From positions 1 to 54,048 of the forward strand of contig JAGBQJ010000055.1 of assembly GCA_017632935.1 (NCBI GenBank): a stretch of 54,048 bases of DNA. The letters are read 5' to 3'. Each line of letters begins with the position of its first letter. Position 1 is the stretch's first letter. Made by a program: the position numbers and the translations under genes. The DNA is from Bacteroidales bacterium (GTDB taxonomy: Bacteria > Bacteroidota > Bacteroidia > Bacteroidales > F082). Below, piece after piece: positions 8,564-17,619 of the stretch. The notes under the pieces were generated by a model. That model worked only from the letters and a program-made list of their open reading frames with translations. It made no database searches and was not told the origin of the DNA.

Positions 8564-9226
8564 GTGAACATCATCAATTTTGCAGAAAGCAACAGCATCA
8601 TCAACCAATATGTGGCCGAGCTGAGGGACATACGCATCCAAGGCGACCGTAACACCTTCCGGCACAACCTGCAACGCATCGGTCAGATGATGGCCTACGA
8701 AGTGAGCAAGACCTTACACTATTCTGAGAAGACCCTTCAGACACCTTTGGCCGAGGCTAAAGCCAACATACCTGACGACGAAATCGTGTTGGCCACCGTG
8801 TTTCGTGCGGGGCTGCCCTTCCATCAGGGCTTTTTGGACGTTTTTGACCATGCGGGCAATGCTTTCGTGTCGGCCTACCGCTATTATCTCGACGAGCAAC
8901 ACGAGAACGTGGGCATCAAGGTGGAATACCTGGCCGCTCCCGACCTCAGCGACAAGACCCTCGTCATCGCCGACCCGATGCTGGCCACGGGCGGCAGCCT
9001 TGAACTGGCCTACCAAGCCCTTTGCTCAAAAGGCATACCGAAACAGCTACACCTCTGCTGTGTCATCGCTGCACAGGCGGGCATCGACAACCTGATGAAA
9101 CTATTCCACCCCTTGGACAACGTCACATTGTGGTGCGCCGCCATCGACCCCATCCTGAACGAGCACAAATACATCGTGCCTGGATTGGGGGATGCAGGGG
9201 ATTTGGCGTATGGGGATAAAATCTGA
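8564..9226 (+). CDS. upp: Uracil phosphoribosyltransferase
   Basis: 220 residues. It converts uracil and PRPP to UMP in pyrimidine salvage, in the cytoplasm. Visible features are TVFRAGLPFHQGFLDVF (substrate loop region), the PRPP-binding VIADPMLATGGSLE, and the uracil-binding C-terminus with YIVPGLGDAGDLAYG. I chose GTG 8564 (VNIINFAESNS) as the start. The -7 element at 8539-8546 puts transcription after the upstream codons of the longer open frame, and family members start with an equivalent short strand before the helix. The length fits the family. It is convergent with elbB, 20 bp apart, with a family A palindrome between them. Confidence 0.93.
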   Translation: MNIINFAESNSIINQYVAELRDIRIQGDRNTFRHNLQRIGQMMAYEVSKTLHYSEKTLQTPLAEAKANIPDDEIVLATVFRAGLPFHQGFLDVFDHAGNAFVSAYRYYLDEQHENVGIKVEYLAAPDLSDKTLVIADPMLATGGSLELAYQALCSKGIPKQLHLCCVIAAQAGIDNLMKLFHPLDNVTLWCAAIDPILNEHKYIVPGLGDAGDLAYGDKI

Positions 9227-9234
9227 TTCCATTT

Positions 9235-9264
9235 TGTAGAGACATTTCAGGAAACGTCTCTACT
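9235..9264. repeat. 30-bp palindrome family A, copy 2 (core TTTCAGGAAA)
   Basis: TGTAGAGACA / CGTCTCTACT arms around a near-palindromic core. It overlaps the last codons and stop of elbB (on the minus strand) and lies just after upp. Confidence 0.85.
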
Positions 9265-9921
9265 GATTCCATCCAATGTTTCCACGATGGCCTCAACCAA
9301 ATTGTAGGCACCGTCATAAACGTCCTTCAGCGTGGCATCGAGCATGTAGGCGGGCGTGGTGAAGACCAATAATTCATTGTCGGCGCACACATCGCCATGT
9401 TCGGTCTGCACGTGGAAGGCACCCATCTTGCGGATGTTGTCGGCATCGGGCGTGCCTTCGTTGCCCAAGGTAACGCAAACGCCAGGCAGCAGCTTGGCGA
9501 ACATCACGGGGGCAATGCACATGCCGCCTAAAGGTTTGCCAGCCTCGCGGGTCTCAACGATGGCACGGGCCACGTCGGGCTGCACCTCCATGTCGGCGCC
9601 TTTGTAGGCATAGTCGCACAAGTTTTTCGCCACGCCATAGCCCCCGCTGAAGAGCAGGCCGTCGAAGTCGGCTGCTTTGTATTCCTCGACAGGTTTGACG
9701 TTGCTGCGGGCCAGACGGGCGGCCTCGGTGAGGATGTTGCGTTCCTCCTTCACCTTCTTGTCTGTGAGATGGTCGATGACCTCGGTTTGCGGGCGGTTTG
9801 GCGCAAAGCATTGATATTCACATTGGTGCTGCTCGATGGAGAGCAGAAGGGTGATGGCCTCATTGATTTCGCTGCCGTCCTTGCGGCCGCAACCGGCCAA
9901 GATTACTGCAAATTTCTTCAT
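9247..9921 (-). CDS. elbB: ElbB-like glyoxalase (DJ-1/PfpI superfamily)
   Basis: 224 residues of the ElbB family, known in E. coli as a glyoxalase-type DJ-1 superfamily protein and historically linked to isoprenoid synthesis. The N-terminal FAVILAGCGRKDGSEINEA, the central DGLLFSGGYGVAKNLCDYA, and GGMCIAPVMFAK with the nucleophilic-elbow Cys are the family signatures. ATG 9921 starts exactly at the first strand; a reverse -7 (TATCTTTG, complement of 9948-9955) lies just upstream. The last five residues (SRDVS) and the stop codon are encoded by a family A palindrome, so the natural C-terminus has been replaced or extended by the repeat. Confidence 0.9.
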   Translation of the reverse strand: MKKFAVILAGCGRKDGSEINEAITLLLSIEQHQCEYQCFAPNRPQTEVIDHLTDKKVKEERNILTEAARLARSNVKPVEEYKAADFDGLLFSGGYGVAKNLCDYAYKGADMEVQPDVARAIVETREAGKPLGGMCIAPVMFAKLLPGVCVTLGNEGTPDADNIRKMGAFHVQTEHGDVCADNELLVFTTPAYMLDATLKDVYDGAYNLVEAIVETLDGISRDVS

Positions 9922-9996
9922 GATGATTGATGCGTTGGTTTTGCTCGCAAAGATAACAAAAAACACCCTAAACTTTTATCACAGCGCTTTTTTTCA

Positions 9997-10004
9997 TACA
10001 TTTG
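9997..10004 (+). promoter_or_regulatory. -7 element (TACATTTG) for the C10 protease gene
   Basis: Matches TAnnTTTG, 28 bp before the ATG at 10033. The -33 element is weak. Confidence 0.45.
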
Positions 10005-10032
10005 CAGCAAATTTATCAAATCCTCACACAAT

Positions 10033-13000
10033 ATGAAAAGAACAGCCTTACTCCTTACCTTAACCTTGGCGTTGTTTGCGACCGCCTTCGCCGAAAACGT
10101 AGAGCTGACCCGTGCACAACGCGTTGCCGAGTCGCTTCTGGCCTCAAAAATGGGTCAGACCCCCAATATCCAAATGGTTGACTATGCCAATCGCGGCTCA
10201 TTCACTAACTTTTACGTGTTTGGCAACGAGCACTGCTTCGTCATCGTCAGCGCCGACGACCGCGTGTCGCCTATTCTCGGCTACAGCACCGAGGACGGCT
10301 TCGGCCAGACCGCGATGCCAGAAAACGTGTTTTATTGGCTGAAAGCCTACGACGATGAAATCAGTGCGGTCGTTTCGCATCAGATGGAAGCCACCGAGGA
10401 AATCGTTTCGGAATGGAGCAACCTGATGAACGGCAACGGGTTGGAGCCCAAGTCACGCACCAGCGTCAGTCCGCTCATACTGACCAAATGGGACCAAGTG
10501 GCACCTTTCAACAACCTATGTCCCACCGATGCCAATAACGTTCATGCTGTTACGGGCTGTGTGGCCACGGCCATGGCACAACTCATGAACTATTGGGAGC
10601 ATCCCACAAAAGGAACAGGCTCACATTCCTATAACTGCACTGGATATGGGCAGCAGACGGTCAACTTCGGCAACACCACCTACGACTGGGACCACATGAA
10701 GAACTCCTATGCGGGCAACAACACTACCACCGAGATTACTGCCGTCGCCACGCTGATGTACCACTGCGGCGTTTCGGTCAATATGGCCTACAGTGCCAAT
10801 GCCAGTGCCGCTAACTCATACGATGTCCCCAATGCGTTGAAGACCTATTTTGGTTACTCAACAGCCACCCAATGTCTCAGCCAGTCGAGCTACAGCTCGC
10901 AATGGATTACGATGCTGAAGACTGAATTGAACAACGCGCGGCCCGTGTACTACTGCGGACAATCGGGCAGCGTCGGGCACGCCTTTATTTGCGATGGCTA
11001 CAACGAGAACAACCAATTCCACTTCAACTGGGGTTGGAGCGGGTCGTGCGACGGCTACTATACTATCGGCGCCCTGAATCCTGGCCCTGGCGGTACGGGC
11101 AGCGGCGATCAAGGGCAATACAACACGAACAATGCCGCCATTTTCTACTGCCAGCCTATCGCCCCGACCATCAATCCGCCCACCAATGTCAGTGCGAGCG
11201 TTAACGGGCACAACGTCACCCTCACTTGGACTGCGGCTAGCGGTGCCTCCTCCTATAAAGTCTACCGTGACGGCAACCTTGTCAACGGCAGCGTGAGTGG
11301 AACGAGTTACACTGACAGCAATGTCACCTACGGCATCCATGTGTATTACTTGAAAAGCGTTTCTTCCAACGGCACTTTGTCGTTGAAATCGAACAACGCC
11401 ACCGCCGATGTGCATTTTGCCGGTCCTGTCCCCACCAACCTCCAAGGCTCGGCCAACGGTACAACCGCCTCGTTGAGCTGGACAGCACCTGCAGCGGGAC
11501 CAACGACCCCGTTGCAATATGGCACAGGCACCATGGCTGGTAGTTACGGATATAACGGTGCTGCCGATACCTATTGGGCACAACGCTATTCAGTCTCCAC
11601 CTTGGCACAATACGCGGGCATGGCTATCAATAAAGTTTCCGTATACTTTAAATATACAGGATCTTACACCCTTTACATCTACAAAGGAGACGAGACTGGT
11701 CCAAGTGAGCTCGTGCAACAAAAGAGTTACTCCGCTACAGCTACTGGCTGGAAAGACATCACCCTCAGCACCCCTGCCGTGCTCGACTACTCAAAAGACT
11801 TGTGGGTGGTGATGAAGGCTCCCAGCAGTATCAACAGTCCAGCTGCCTATTGTTCCTATTCCGGCACAGGTGCCACTGATGCAAGGTATATTTCTTCCAA
11901 CGGCGATAGTTGGCAGCAAGTTGGTAGTAATATCTCGTGGCTTTTCAAGACCTATCTGACCGACGACACCCGGACGTATCGCGTGTACCGCAACAACACC
12001 GCCATCGCCAACAGCGTGAGCGGCACCAGTTACATAGACTCCAACCTAGCCAACGGCACCTATACTTATTATGTCACCACAAACTACTATGGCGGTGAGT
12101 CGGATGCTTCCAATAGTGAGATTGTTGTCATCGACGGATCGCAAATGTACACCATCACCGTCAGCGCCGACCCGACGGCGGGTGGCAACGTTACTGGTGG
12201 AGGCTCTTACAGCTCAGGCACCAGCTGCACCGTGACCGCTACGCCTAACACGGGATACAACTTTGTTAACTGGACGGAGAACGGCCAGCAGGTCAGCACC
12301 AGTGCCAGCTACACCTTCAACGTGACAAGCAACCGCAACCTTGTGGCCCATTTCCAACAGCAAACCTATACCATCAGCGTTTCGGCCAACCCGACGGCAG
12401 GCGGCAATGTTGGCGGCGGCGGCACCTATACACAAGGCCAGAGTTGCACCGTGACAGCCTCAGCCAACACTGGTTATACTTTTGTCAACTGGACGGAGAA
12501 CGGCCAGCAGGTCAGCACCAACGCCAATTACACCTTCAACGTGACTGGCAACCGTACTTTGGTGGCTAACTTCACCCAGCAGACCTACACCATCAGCGTT
12601 TCTGCCAACCCAACCGCAGGCGGTAGTGTCAGCGGCGGTGGCACCTATACCCAAGGCCAGAGTTGCACCGTGACAGCCTCGGCCAACACTGGTTACACTT
12701 TTGTCAACTGGACCGAAAACGGCCAACAGGTCAGCACCAACGCCAATTACACCTTCAACGTGACTGGCAACCGTACTTTGGTCGCCAACTTTACCCAACA
12801 GAACTACACCATCAACGTGTCGGCTAACCCGACGGCAGGCGGCAGTGTGACAGGCGGTGGCAGCAACTTCCATTATAACGACAACTGCACCGTCACGGCC
12901 ACGCCCAACACGGGATATACCTTCGTTAATTGGACGGAAAACGGTCAGCAGGTCAGCACCAGTGCCAGCTATTCCTTTAACGTGACCGGTAACCGTACTT

Positions 13001-14367
13001 TAGTGGCTAACTTCTCAGCACAAAGCTACACCATTAGCGTCAGCGCTAATCCGACGGCTGGTGGCAGCGTCAGCGGAGGCGGCACTTACAACCACGGACA
13101 AAACTGCACCGTGGTCGCCACCCCCAACTCTGGTTACTCCTTCGTTAATTGGACCGAAAACGGTCAGCAGGTTAGCACCAATGCCAGCTACTCCTTCAAC
13201 GTAACTGGCAACCGTACTTTGGTGGCTAACTTCACGCAGCAGACCTACACTGTCAATGTATCGGCCAGTCCGACGGCTGGTGGTAGCGTCAGCGGTGGCG
13301 GCACTTACAACCACGGACAAAACTGCACTGTGGTCGCCACGCCAAACTCGGGATATACCTTCGTTAATTGGACGGAGAACGGCCAGCAGGTCAGCACCAA
13401 CGCCAGCTACACCTTCTCCGTCACCAGCAACCGCAACCTTGTGGCGCATTTCTCCACGCAAAGCTACATCATCACCGCTACGGCCGACCCCGTAGCAGGC
13501 GGTAATGTCAGCGGCAGCGGTGGCTACAACTACGGAGACCAATGCACCTTGACGGCCACAGCCAATGCAGGTTATGACTTCATTAACTGGACTAAAAACG
13601 GTACGCAGGTGTCGAACAATGCAACCTTCAGTTTCACTGTGACCGAATCGGCCACTTACGTCGCCCACTTCCAAGTGCGCAGCTACGATGTCACCGTGAC
13701 CGCCCAACCCGAAGAAGGCGGTAGCGTCAGTGGTGGTGGCCATTTCGACCATGGGCAGAGTTGCACTGTTCATGCTACCCCCAACACGGGCTACAACTTC
13801 GTCAACTGGATGGAGAACGGCACCCCTGTCTCGACTTCGGCCGACTACACCTTCACCGTTGAGGGCAATCGCAACTTGGTGGCTGTCTTCGGCCTCGGCA
13901 GCTTCGTCATCACCGCCGTCACCGACCCTGAGAACGGCGGCAGCATCACGGGTACGGGTAGCTACGAATACGGTGAGAGCTGCACCATCAGTATCGAGCC
14001 TTACGAGAACTACACCTTTGTGAACTGGACCGAGAACGGAGAAGAAGTCAGCGCCGAGCCAAGCTTCGATTTCATTGTGGAAGGCTCACGTTCGTTTGTC
14101 GCCCACTTGATTTACTACGATGGTGTAAATGATAACGGCACACAGATTGCGCTCTATCCCAACCCCGCCGATGACTGGTTGCACATTGAAGGCAATGGCA
14201 TCCGCAAACTGGTAGTTGTCAATGCCATGGGACAAGTGATGGAATCCATGGAAGTTGAAGGTCAGGAGACGCTGATGCTCAATGTAAAGCATTATGAGCC
14301 AGCGACCTATATCATGATGCTCCATACGGAAAAAGGTATCGTTACCCGCTGCTTTGTGAAGCGGTAA
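10033..14367 (+). CDS. C10 (streptopain-like) cysteine protease with FN3 and nine InlB repeats, T9SS cargo
   Basis: 1444 residues. The signal peptide ends at TAFAE; a Spi-type inhibitory propeptide spans about 22-135. The C10 peptidase domain spans about 145-380 with nucleophile Cys176 in VTGCVATAMAQLMNYW, His316 in SVGHAFICDGY, and the NWGWSGSCDGYY segment. Two fibronectin III domains (about 385-460 and 635-700) flank a jelly-roll-like insert of about 165 residues. Nine InlB-type repeats (about 705-1365) and a type A T9SS sorting domain (QIALYPNPADDWLHIEG, final CFVKR) follow. It is expected to be secreted, activated by propeptide removal and attached to the cell surface as an endopeptidase on a long stalk. 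Repeats 1-6 are very similar to one another, the last three more diverged. Confidence 0.92.
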   Translation: MKRTALLLTLTLALFATAFAENVELTRAQRVAESLLASKMGQTPNIQMVDYANRGSFTNFYVFGNEHCFVIVSADDRVSPILGYSTEDGFGQTAMPENVFYWLKAYDDEISAVVSHQMEATEEIVSEWSNLMNGNGLEPKSRTSVSPLILTKWDQVAPFNNLCPTDANNVHAVTGCVATAMAQLMNYWEHPTKGTGSHSYNCTGYGQQTVNFGNTTYDWDHMKNSYAGNNTTTEITAVATLMYHCGVSVNMAYSANASAANSYDVPNALKTYFGYSTATQCLSQSSYSSQWITMLKTELNNARPVYYCGQSGSVGHAFICDGYNENNQFHFNWGWSGSCDGYYTIGALNPGPGGTGSGDQGQYNTNNAAIFYCQPIAPTINPPTNVSASVNGHNVTLTWTAASGASSYKVYRDGNLVNGSVSGTSYTDSNVTYGIHVYYLKSVSSNGTLSLKSNNATADVHFAGPVPTNLQGSANGTTASLSWTAPAAGPTTPLQYGTGTMAGSYGYNGAADTYWAQRYSVSTLAQYAGMAINKVSVYFKYTGSYTLYIYKGDETGPSELVQQKSYSATATGWKDITLSTPAVLDYSKDLWVVMKAPSSINSPAAYCSYSGTGATDARYISSNGDSWQQVGSNISWLFKTYLTDDTRTYRVYRNNTAIANSVSGTSYIDSNLANGTYTYYVTTNYYGGESDASNSEIVVIDGSQMYTITVSADPTAGGNVTGGGSYSSGTSCTVTATPNTGYNFVNWTENGQQVSTSASYTFNVTSNRNLVAHFQQQTYTISVSANPTAGGNVGGGGTYTQGQSCTVTASANTGYTFVNWTENGQQVSTNANYTFNVTGNRTLVANFTQQTYTISVSANPTAGGSVSGGGTYTQGQSCTVTASANTGYTFVNWTENGQQVSTNANYTFNVTGNRTLVANFTQQNYTINVSANPTAGGSVTGGGSNFHYNDNCTVTATPNTGYTFVNWTENGQQVSTSASYSFNVTGNRTLVANFSAQSYTISVSANPTAGGSVSGGGTYNHGQNCTVVATPNSGYSFVNWTENGQQVSTNASYSFNVTGNRTLVANFTQQTYTVNVSASPTAGGSVSGGGTYNHGQNCTVVATPNSGYTFVNWTENGQQVSTNASYTFSVTSNRNLVAHFSTQSYIITATADPVAGGNVSGSGGYNYGDQCTLTATANAGYDFINWTKNGTQVSNNATFSFTVTESATYVAHFQVRSYDVTVTAQPEEGGSVSGGGHFDHGQSCTVHATPNTGYNFVNWMENGTPVSTSADYTFTVEGNRNLVAVFGLGSFVITAVTDPENGGSITGTGSYEYGESCTISIEPYENYTFVNWTENGEEVSAEPSFDFIVEGSRSFVAHLIYYDGVNDNGTQIALYPNPADDWLHIEGNGIRKLVVVNAMGQVMESMEVEGQETLMLNVKHYEPATYIMMLHTEKGIVTRCFVKR
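12148..14112 (+). repeat. Nine tandem InlB-type repeats (about 216 bp each)
   Basis: A DNA-level tandem array inside the C10 protease gene. Units start with codons for (Y/I)T(I/V).(V/A)..(D/N)P.AGG. Neighbouring units 2 and 3 share long identical stretches, as do these units and positions 3-390 of the window, so recombination or gene conversion is likely. Confidence 0.85.
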
Positions 14368-14385
14368 ACGAAAACACATAGGCTT

Positions 14386-14436
14386 CAACCCTGCGGAAAA
14401 TGCGTCTTTTGCATCAATTCCGCAGGGTTGAGCGTT
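14386..14436. terminator. Bidirectional intrinsic terminator
   Basis: CAACCCTGCGGAA (14386-14398) pairs perfectly with TTCCGCAGGGTTG (14418-14430); a second small ATGC/GCAT stem lies in the loop and TTTTATTT follows. It separates the convergent C10 protease and enoyl-CoA hydratase genes. Confidence 0.85.
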
Positions 14437-15231
14437 TTATTTAAACCATTCGGGGTTCCGTTTTTCGAAAAACGCCGTCAATCCTTCTTGGCCAGCCTTG
14501 GAGACACGTTGGTTGGCGATAAGCACTGAGGTGTCGTAAAAAACGGGATTGAGTCGGTCAGCGGTGCCGCTCACCAGGCGGAGCAGGTGCTTGCACTCGG
14601 CTATGGCATCGGGAGAGGCCTGCATGAAATACTCGATGTATTGGCGCTCAGTGTCAATCATCTCCGCCTCGTCGACGACGACATTCACGAGGCCGAAGGC
14701 CTTAGCTTCGTCAGCGGAGAAGCGCCTCCCTGTGAGCATCAGTTCCTTGGCGGCGGTGTTGCCTATCTTGCTCACCACGAAAGGAGAGATGGTGGCAGGC
14801 GTGAGGCCCAAGCGTACCTCGGTGAAGGCAAACTTCGTTTCCTTCTCTGCAATCACGATGTCGGCGGCAGCAATGATGCCGTTGGCACCGCCAATGCAGG
14901 CACCATGCACATCGACGATGACGGCTTTGTCGCAGAAATAAATCGTCTGGAACAGTTTGGAAAGCTTTTCAGCATCAGCGATGTTCTGGTTGTAGCTGTA
15001 GCCTGCCATCTCCTTCATATAGGCCAAGTCGGCACCAGCGCAGAAGGCCTTGCCGTTGCCTTTCAGGATGATGACGCGGATGTCGTCGCGGCTGTTGAGC
15101 CAGTCAAAAGCCTCGGTCAGCTCACGTATCAGCTCGGCATTCAGCGCGTTGCGCACCTCGGGGCGGTCGAGGTTGACCCAAGCCATGCTTTCGCCCAGTT
15201 GTACTTTTATTGTGGTGAATTCCATTGTCAT
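14437..15231 (-). CDS. Enoyl-CoA hydratase/isomerase (crotonase) family protein
   Basis: 264 residues of the crotonase superfamily, acting on an acyl-CoA in the cytoplasm. Oxyanion-hole segments are visible as GKAFCAGADLAYMKEM and HGACIGGANGIIAAADIVIA. The glutamate expected in hydratases is plausible in FAFTEVRLGLTPATISPF, followed by the RRFSADEAKAFGLVN motif. The LGLTPATISPFV stretch is common in methylglutaconyl-CoA hydratases of leucine breakdown, but no partner genes of that pathway are adjacent, so the substrate is open. ATG 15231 (MTMEFTT) or ATG 15225 are both possible starts. Confidence 0.88.
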   Translation of the reverse strand: MTMEFTTIKVQLGESMAWVNLDRPEVRNALNAELIRELTEAFDWLNSRDDIRVIILKGNGKAFCAGADLAYMKEMAGYSYNQNIADAEKLSKLFQTIYFCDKAVIVDVHGACIGGANGIIAAADIVIAEKETKFAFTEVRLGLTPATISPFVVSKIGNTAAKELMLTGRRFSADEAKAFGLVNVVVDEAEMIDTERQYIEYFMQASPDAIAECKHLLRLVSGTADRLNPVFYDTSVLIANQRVSKAGQEGLTAFFEKRNPEWFK

Positions 15232-15330
15232 GTCATGTTTGAGAATGCAATAATCGGAAAAAATTGACAATTTGTCGCAATCATATCGTAAAAATTGCGT
15301 TTCTTTGCATGCGGAACGACTTTTGGAGGA

Positions 15331-15360
15331 GAAGGGTGAACACATAGGTTCGCCCCTACA
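15331..15360. repeat. Palindrome of the GGGCGAAC/GTTCGCCC type
   Basis: GGGTGAAC (15334-15341), loop ACATAG, GTTCGCCC (15348-15355), followed by CTACA. It is a different arm sequence from family A but of the same size and layout, placed 17 bp before the next gene. Confidence 0.6.
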
Positions 15361-15376
15361 TACGAAAAACGAACAA

Positions 15377-15838
15377 ATGGAAAACGACAATATCAACAAC
15401 GGACTTGACGGGCTCTTGGACATGTTCAAGAAACTGATGGAAGGCCAAGACCTTGATTCGATTCCAGGCATCAACGAGGAACAAAAAGAACAACTGAAGA
15501 TGTTCCTTGACGACTTCGACGAATTGAAGAACGACATCAAAGTCGAGATATACAAACTTGACCCCTTCTCGAAACAGATGGTGGAGATGCTTATGGGTCA
15601 GTTGAAAAACATTTCCGGAAATGCTCAGATTTCTGTAAATCAGAATACTAAACCAATTGAGCCTGCCGTCAACAAAGAGAAGCAACTGACTGAAATCCCA
15701 GGCACCACGGAGAACCTGGAAGCCCATTTGGCCGCCATTGATGACCAACTGCGGCAACCAGATCTTTCTGATGAGGAAATCAACAGATTGTTGGATGAAC
15801 GTATGGCTATCAGTGAGGAGTTAGGAGTTGGGAGTTAG
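15377..15838 (+). CDS. Hypothetical acidic helical protein
   Basis: 153 residues, family not recognised. It is highly charged and predicted helical, with no signal peptide or membrane segment. Heptad-like hydrophobic spacing runs through LDGLLDMFKKLMEG, LKMFLDDFDELKNDI and LEAHLAAIDDQLRQ, so a coiled coil or helical bundle is likely. ATG 15377 is preferred; upstream codons lie in the palindrome. The last residues (EELGVGS) and the stop are encoded within a heptamer tandem repeat, so the true ancestral C-terminus may have differed. Confidence 0.65.
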   Translation: MENDNINNGLDGLLDMFKKLMEGQDLDSIPGINEEQKEQLKMFLDDFDELKNDIKVEIYKLDPFSKQMVEMLMGQLKNISGNAQISVNQNTKPIEPAVNKEKQLTEIPGTTENLEAHLAAIDDQLRQPDLSDEEINRLLDERMAISEELGVGS

Positions 15839-15844
15839 GAGTTT
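15817..15844. repeat. Heptamer tandem repeat (GGAGTTA)4
   Basis: Four consecutive 7-bp units GGAGTT(A/G/T), with degenerate CAGTT-type units continuing to about 15865. It overlaps the 3' end of the preceding gene and provides its TAG stop. Confidence 0.7.
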
Positions 15845-15886
15845 TCAGTTGCGCAGTTAACAGTTTGAAATAATATAGAATTAAAT

Positions 15887-16585
15887 ATGAAGAAAGTACT
15901 ATTCACTTTTATTGCATTGGTTTTCTCGGCGAGCGCGTTCGCGCAACTTATCGCTGACAAGACCGACAAGCGCGTCACTTTTGGCCTTGACCTGTTCCAC
16001 GACTTCCAGCTTGCCCCGAGCGACAATTGGGATCCGCGCGGTTTCAACCAAGGCGTGAGCTTCGCCCTGACCTACAACTTCCCCTTGGGCGAAAGCACCA
16101 AACACACCGTGAGCATCGGCTTGGGCATGTCGTCGCACAACTATTTTTCCTACACGCGCATCATGAATCCTTACACCAACGGCGATTTTGAATACCAAAG
16201 CTACCGCGACGTGGAGAATTTCAAGCGCTACAAAGTCAACCCGACCTATGGCGAAGTGCCTCTGGAGCTGCGTTTCCGCATCAAGGATGCCGTGAAGATC
16301 GGCGTGGGCGTCAAAGTCGGCGTGATGCTGGCCACGAAGACCAAATATGTGGGGCCCGACGACAGCGAAGGCGACATACTGACCGATGGCAGCGGAGCCA
16401 CCGTCCACGAGAAGCTGTGTTATATCAGCAATGTGGAGCGCATGGCCTATTCGGCCACCTTGCGCGTGGGTTGGAATTGGGTGAGTGCCTTTGCTTCTTA
16501 TCAAATCAACCCCGTGTTTGAAGTCGGCCACAACGCCCCGACCTTCCATCCGCTTTCGGTGGGTTTGACTTTTGCACCATTCTGA
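15887..16585 (+). CDS. Outer-membrane beta-barrel protein
   Basis: 232 residues with a signal peptide ending at SASAFAQ. Alternating amphipathic strands with many aromatic residues (VSFALTYNFPLG, HTVSIGLGMSSHNYFSY, VPLELRFRIKD, KIGVGVKVGVMLATK, YSATLRVGWNWVSAFASYQI) and a final LSVGLTFAPF, ending in Phe as BAM substrates do, indicate a small outer-membrane barrel of about eight to ten strands. The function is unknown. It is followed by a family B palindrome and then queG. Confidence 0.78.
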   Translation: MKKVLFTFIALVFSASAFAQLIADKTDKRVTFGLDLFHDFQLAPSDNWDPRGFNQGVSFALTYNFPLGESTKHTVSIGLGMSSHNYFSYTRIMNPYTNGDFEYQSYRDVENFKRYKVNPTYGEVPLELRFRIKDAVKIGVGVKVGVMLATKTKYVGPDDSEGDILTDGSGATVHEKLCYISNVERMAYSATLRVGWNWVSAFASYQINPVFEVGHNAPTFHPLSVGLTFAPF

Positions 16586-16615
16586 TTAAGTAAGGATTGC
16601 TTATGGTCGCTTCAT

Positions 16616-16690
16616 GTCACTGCGAGGCACGAAGCAGTCCAGAAAAACAGCTTATTCACTAGATTGCTTCGTCGTACCTCCTCGCAATGA
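16616..16690. repeat. Family B palindrome (CATTGCGAGG...GAAGCAATC type), copy 1
   Basis: The left arm CACTGCGAGGCACGAAGC (from 16618) is complementary, with gaps, to the right arm GCTTCGTCGTACCTCCTCGC (16666-16685), with a loop of about 25 nt. The ATG of queG is the last triplet of the right arm. Confidence 0.8.
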
Positions 16691-17619
16691 CGCAAAGCGT
16701 GTCCCAATGGATTCTTGCTGAAGCCGAAAAGATGGGCTTCGATGCCTGCGGCATTGCCAATGCCACAGCCTTGGAAGCTGAGTCGACTCACGTGGAGCAA
16801 TGGCTCGGCGAGGGATACGAAGGCGAGATGGGCTACTTGACCCGCAACAAGGAAAAACGCTACGACCCGCGCCTTTTGGTAGAAGGTACCAAGAGCATCG
16901 TCACCGTACTTTACAACTACTACCCGAAACAACCTATAGGCGACGGCAAGCATTTCAAAATCGCCAAATACGCCTATGGCAACGACTATCATGACGTGCT
17001 GAAGCGTAAGCTACGGCAGTTGTTAGAACGCATTGAATCCCGAACAGGTAATCTGGAAGGCGTGCGCATTTTTGTGGATTCCGCACCGGTATTGGACCGC
17101 GCTTGGGCCGTGCGCTGCGGCTTGGGATTCATTGGCAAAAACACCACTTTGATTCATCCCAAAAAAGGCTCCTTCTTTTTCATCGGCCACCTGTTTTTAC
17201 CCTTAGAACTAACCGAAACCGGTCAAACACTACCCAACCGCTGCGGTCGCTGCACAAAATGCATCGATGCCTGCCCAACCCATGCCTTGGAAGCACCCTT
17301 CCGCATTGACGCGCGCAAGTGCATCTCCTATTTAACCATTGAATACAAAGGCAGCTTCGCGGGGTTAGATCCCGAGACCTTCAAAGGGTGGATGTATGGT
17401 TGCGACATCTGTCAGGATGTCTGTCCTTACAACCGTTTTGCCTTGCCCAATGTGGAGCCCGAGTTCCAGCCTTCGGAACAGCTTTTGGCCATGCGCGAAG
17501 ACGACTGGAAACGCTTATCACAGGCTGACTTTGAGACATTATTCAAGCACGCCGCCTTGCAACGTGCTGGATATGAAGGATTGAAAAGGAATATCGAGTT
17601 TATCTCAGAGGAGAATTGA
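16687..17619 (+). CDS. queG: Epoxyqueuosine reductase
   Basis: 310 residues. It catalyses the last step of queuosine synthesis, reducing epoxyqueuosine in tRNA, and uses cobalamin and two [4Fe-4S] clusters. Visible features are GFDACGIANA at the N-terminus, VDSAPVLDRAWAVRCGLGFIGKNT (catalytic Asp region), and ferredoxin-like CGRCTKCIDACP and CDICQDVCPYN. The start is fixed within narrow limits: an in-frame TAG lies 27 nt upstream, and the first ATG (16687) is formed by the end of a family B palindrome. A GTG at codon 5 is the only close alternative. The 3' end overlaps the convergent barrel gene by 20 bp. Confidence 0.94.
   Translation: MTQSVSQWILAEAEKMGFDACGIANATALEAESTHVEQWLGEGYEGEMGYLTRNKEKRYDPRLLVEGTKSIVTVLYNYYPKQPIGDGKHFKIAKYAYGNDYHDVLKRKLRQLLERIESRTGNLEGVRIFVDSAPVLDRAWAVRCGLGFIGKNTTLIHPKKGSFFFIGHLFLPLELTETGQTLPNRCGRCTKCIDACPTHALEAPFRIDARKCISYLTIEYKGSFAGLDPETFKGWMYGCDICQDVCPYNRFALPNVEPEFQPSEQLLAMREDDWKRLSQADFETLFKHAALQRAGYEGLKRNIEFISEEN

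Noticed and set aside
12148-14112. Direct repeats considered as a CRISPR array
   Set aside because: Units are about 216 bp, coding and contiguous without unique spacers; they encode InlB-type domains.
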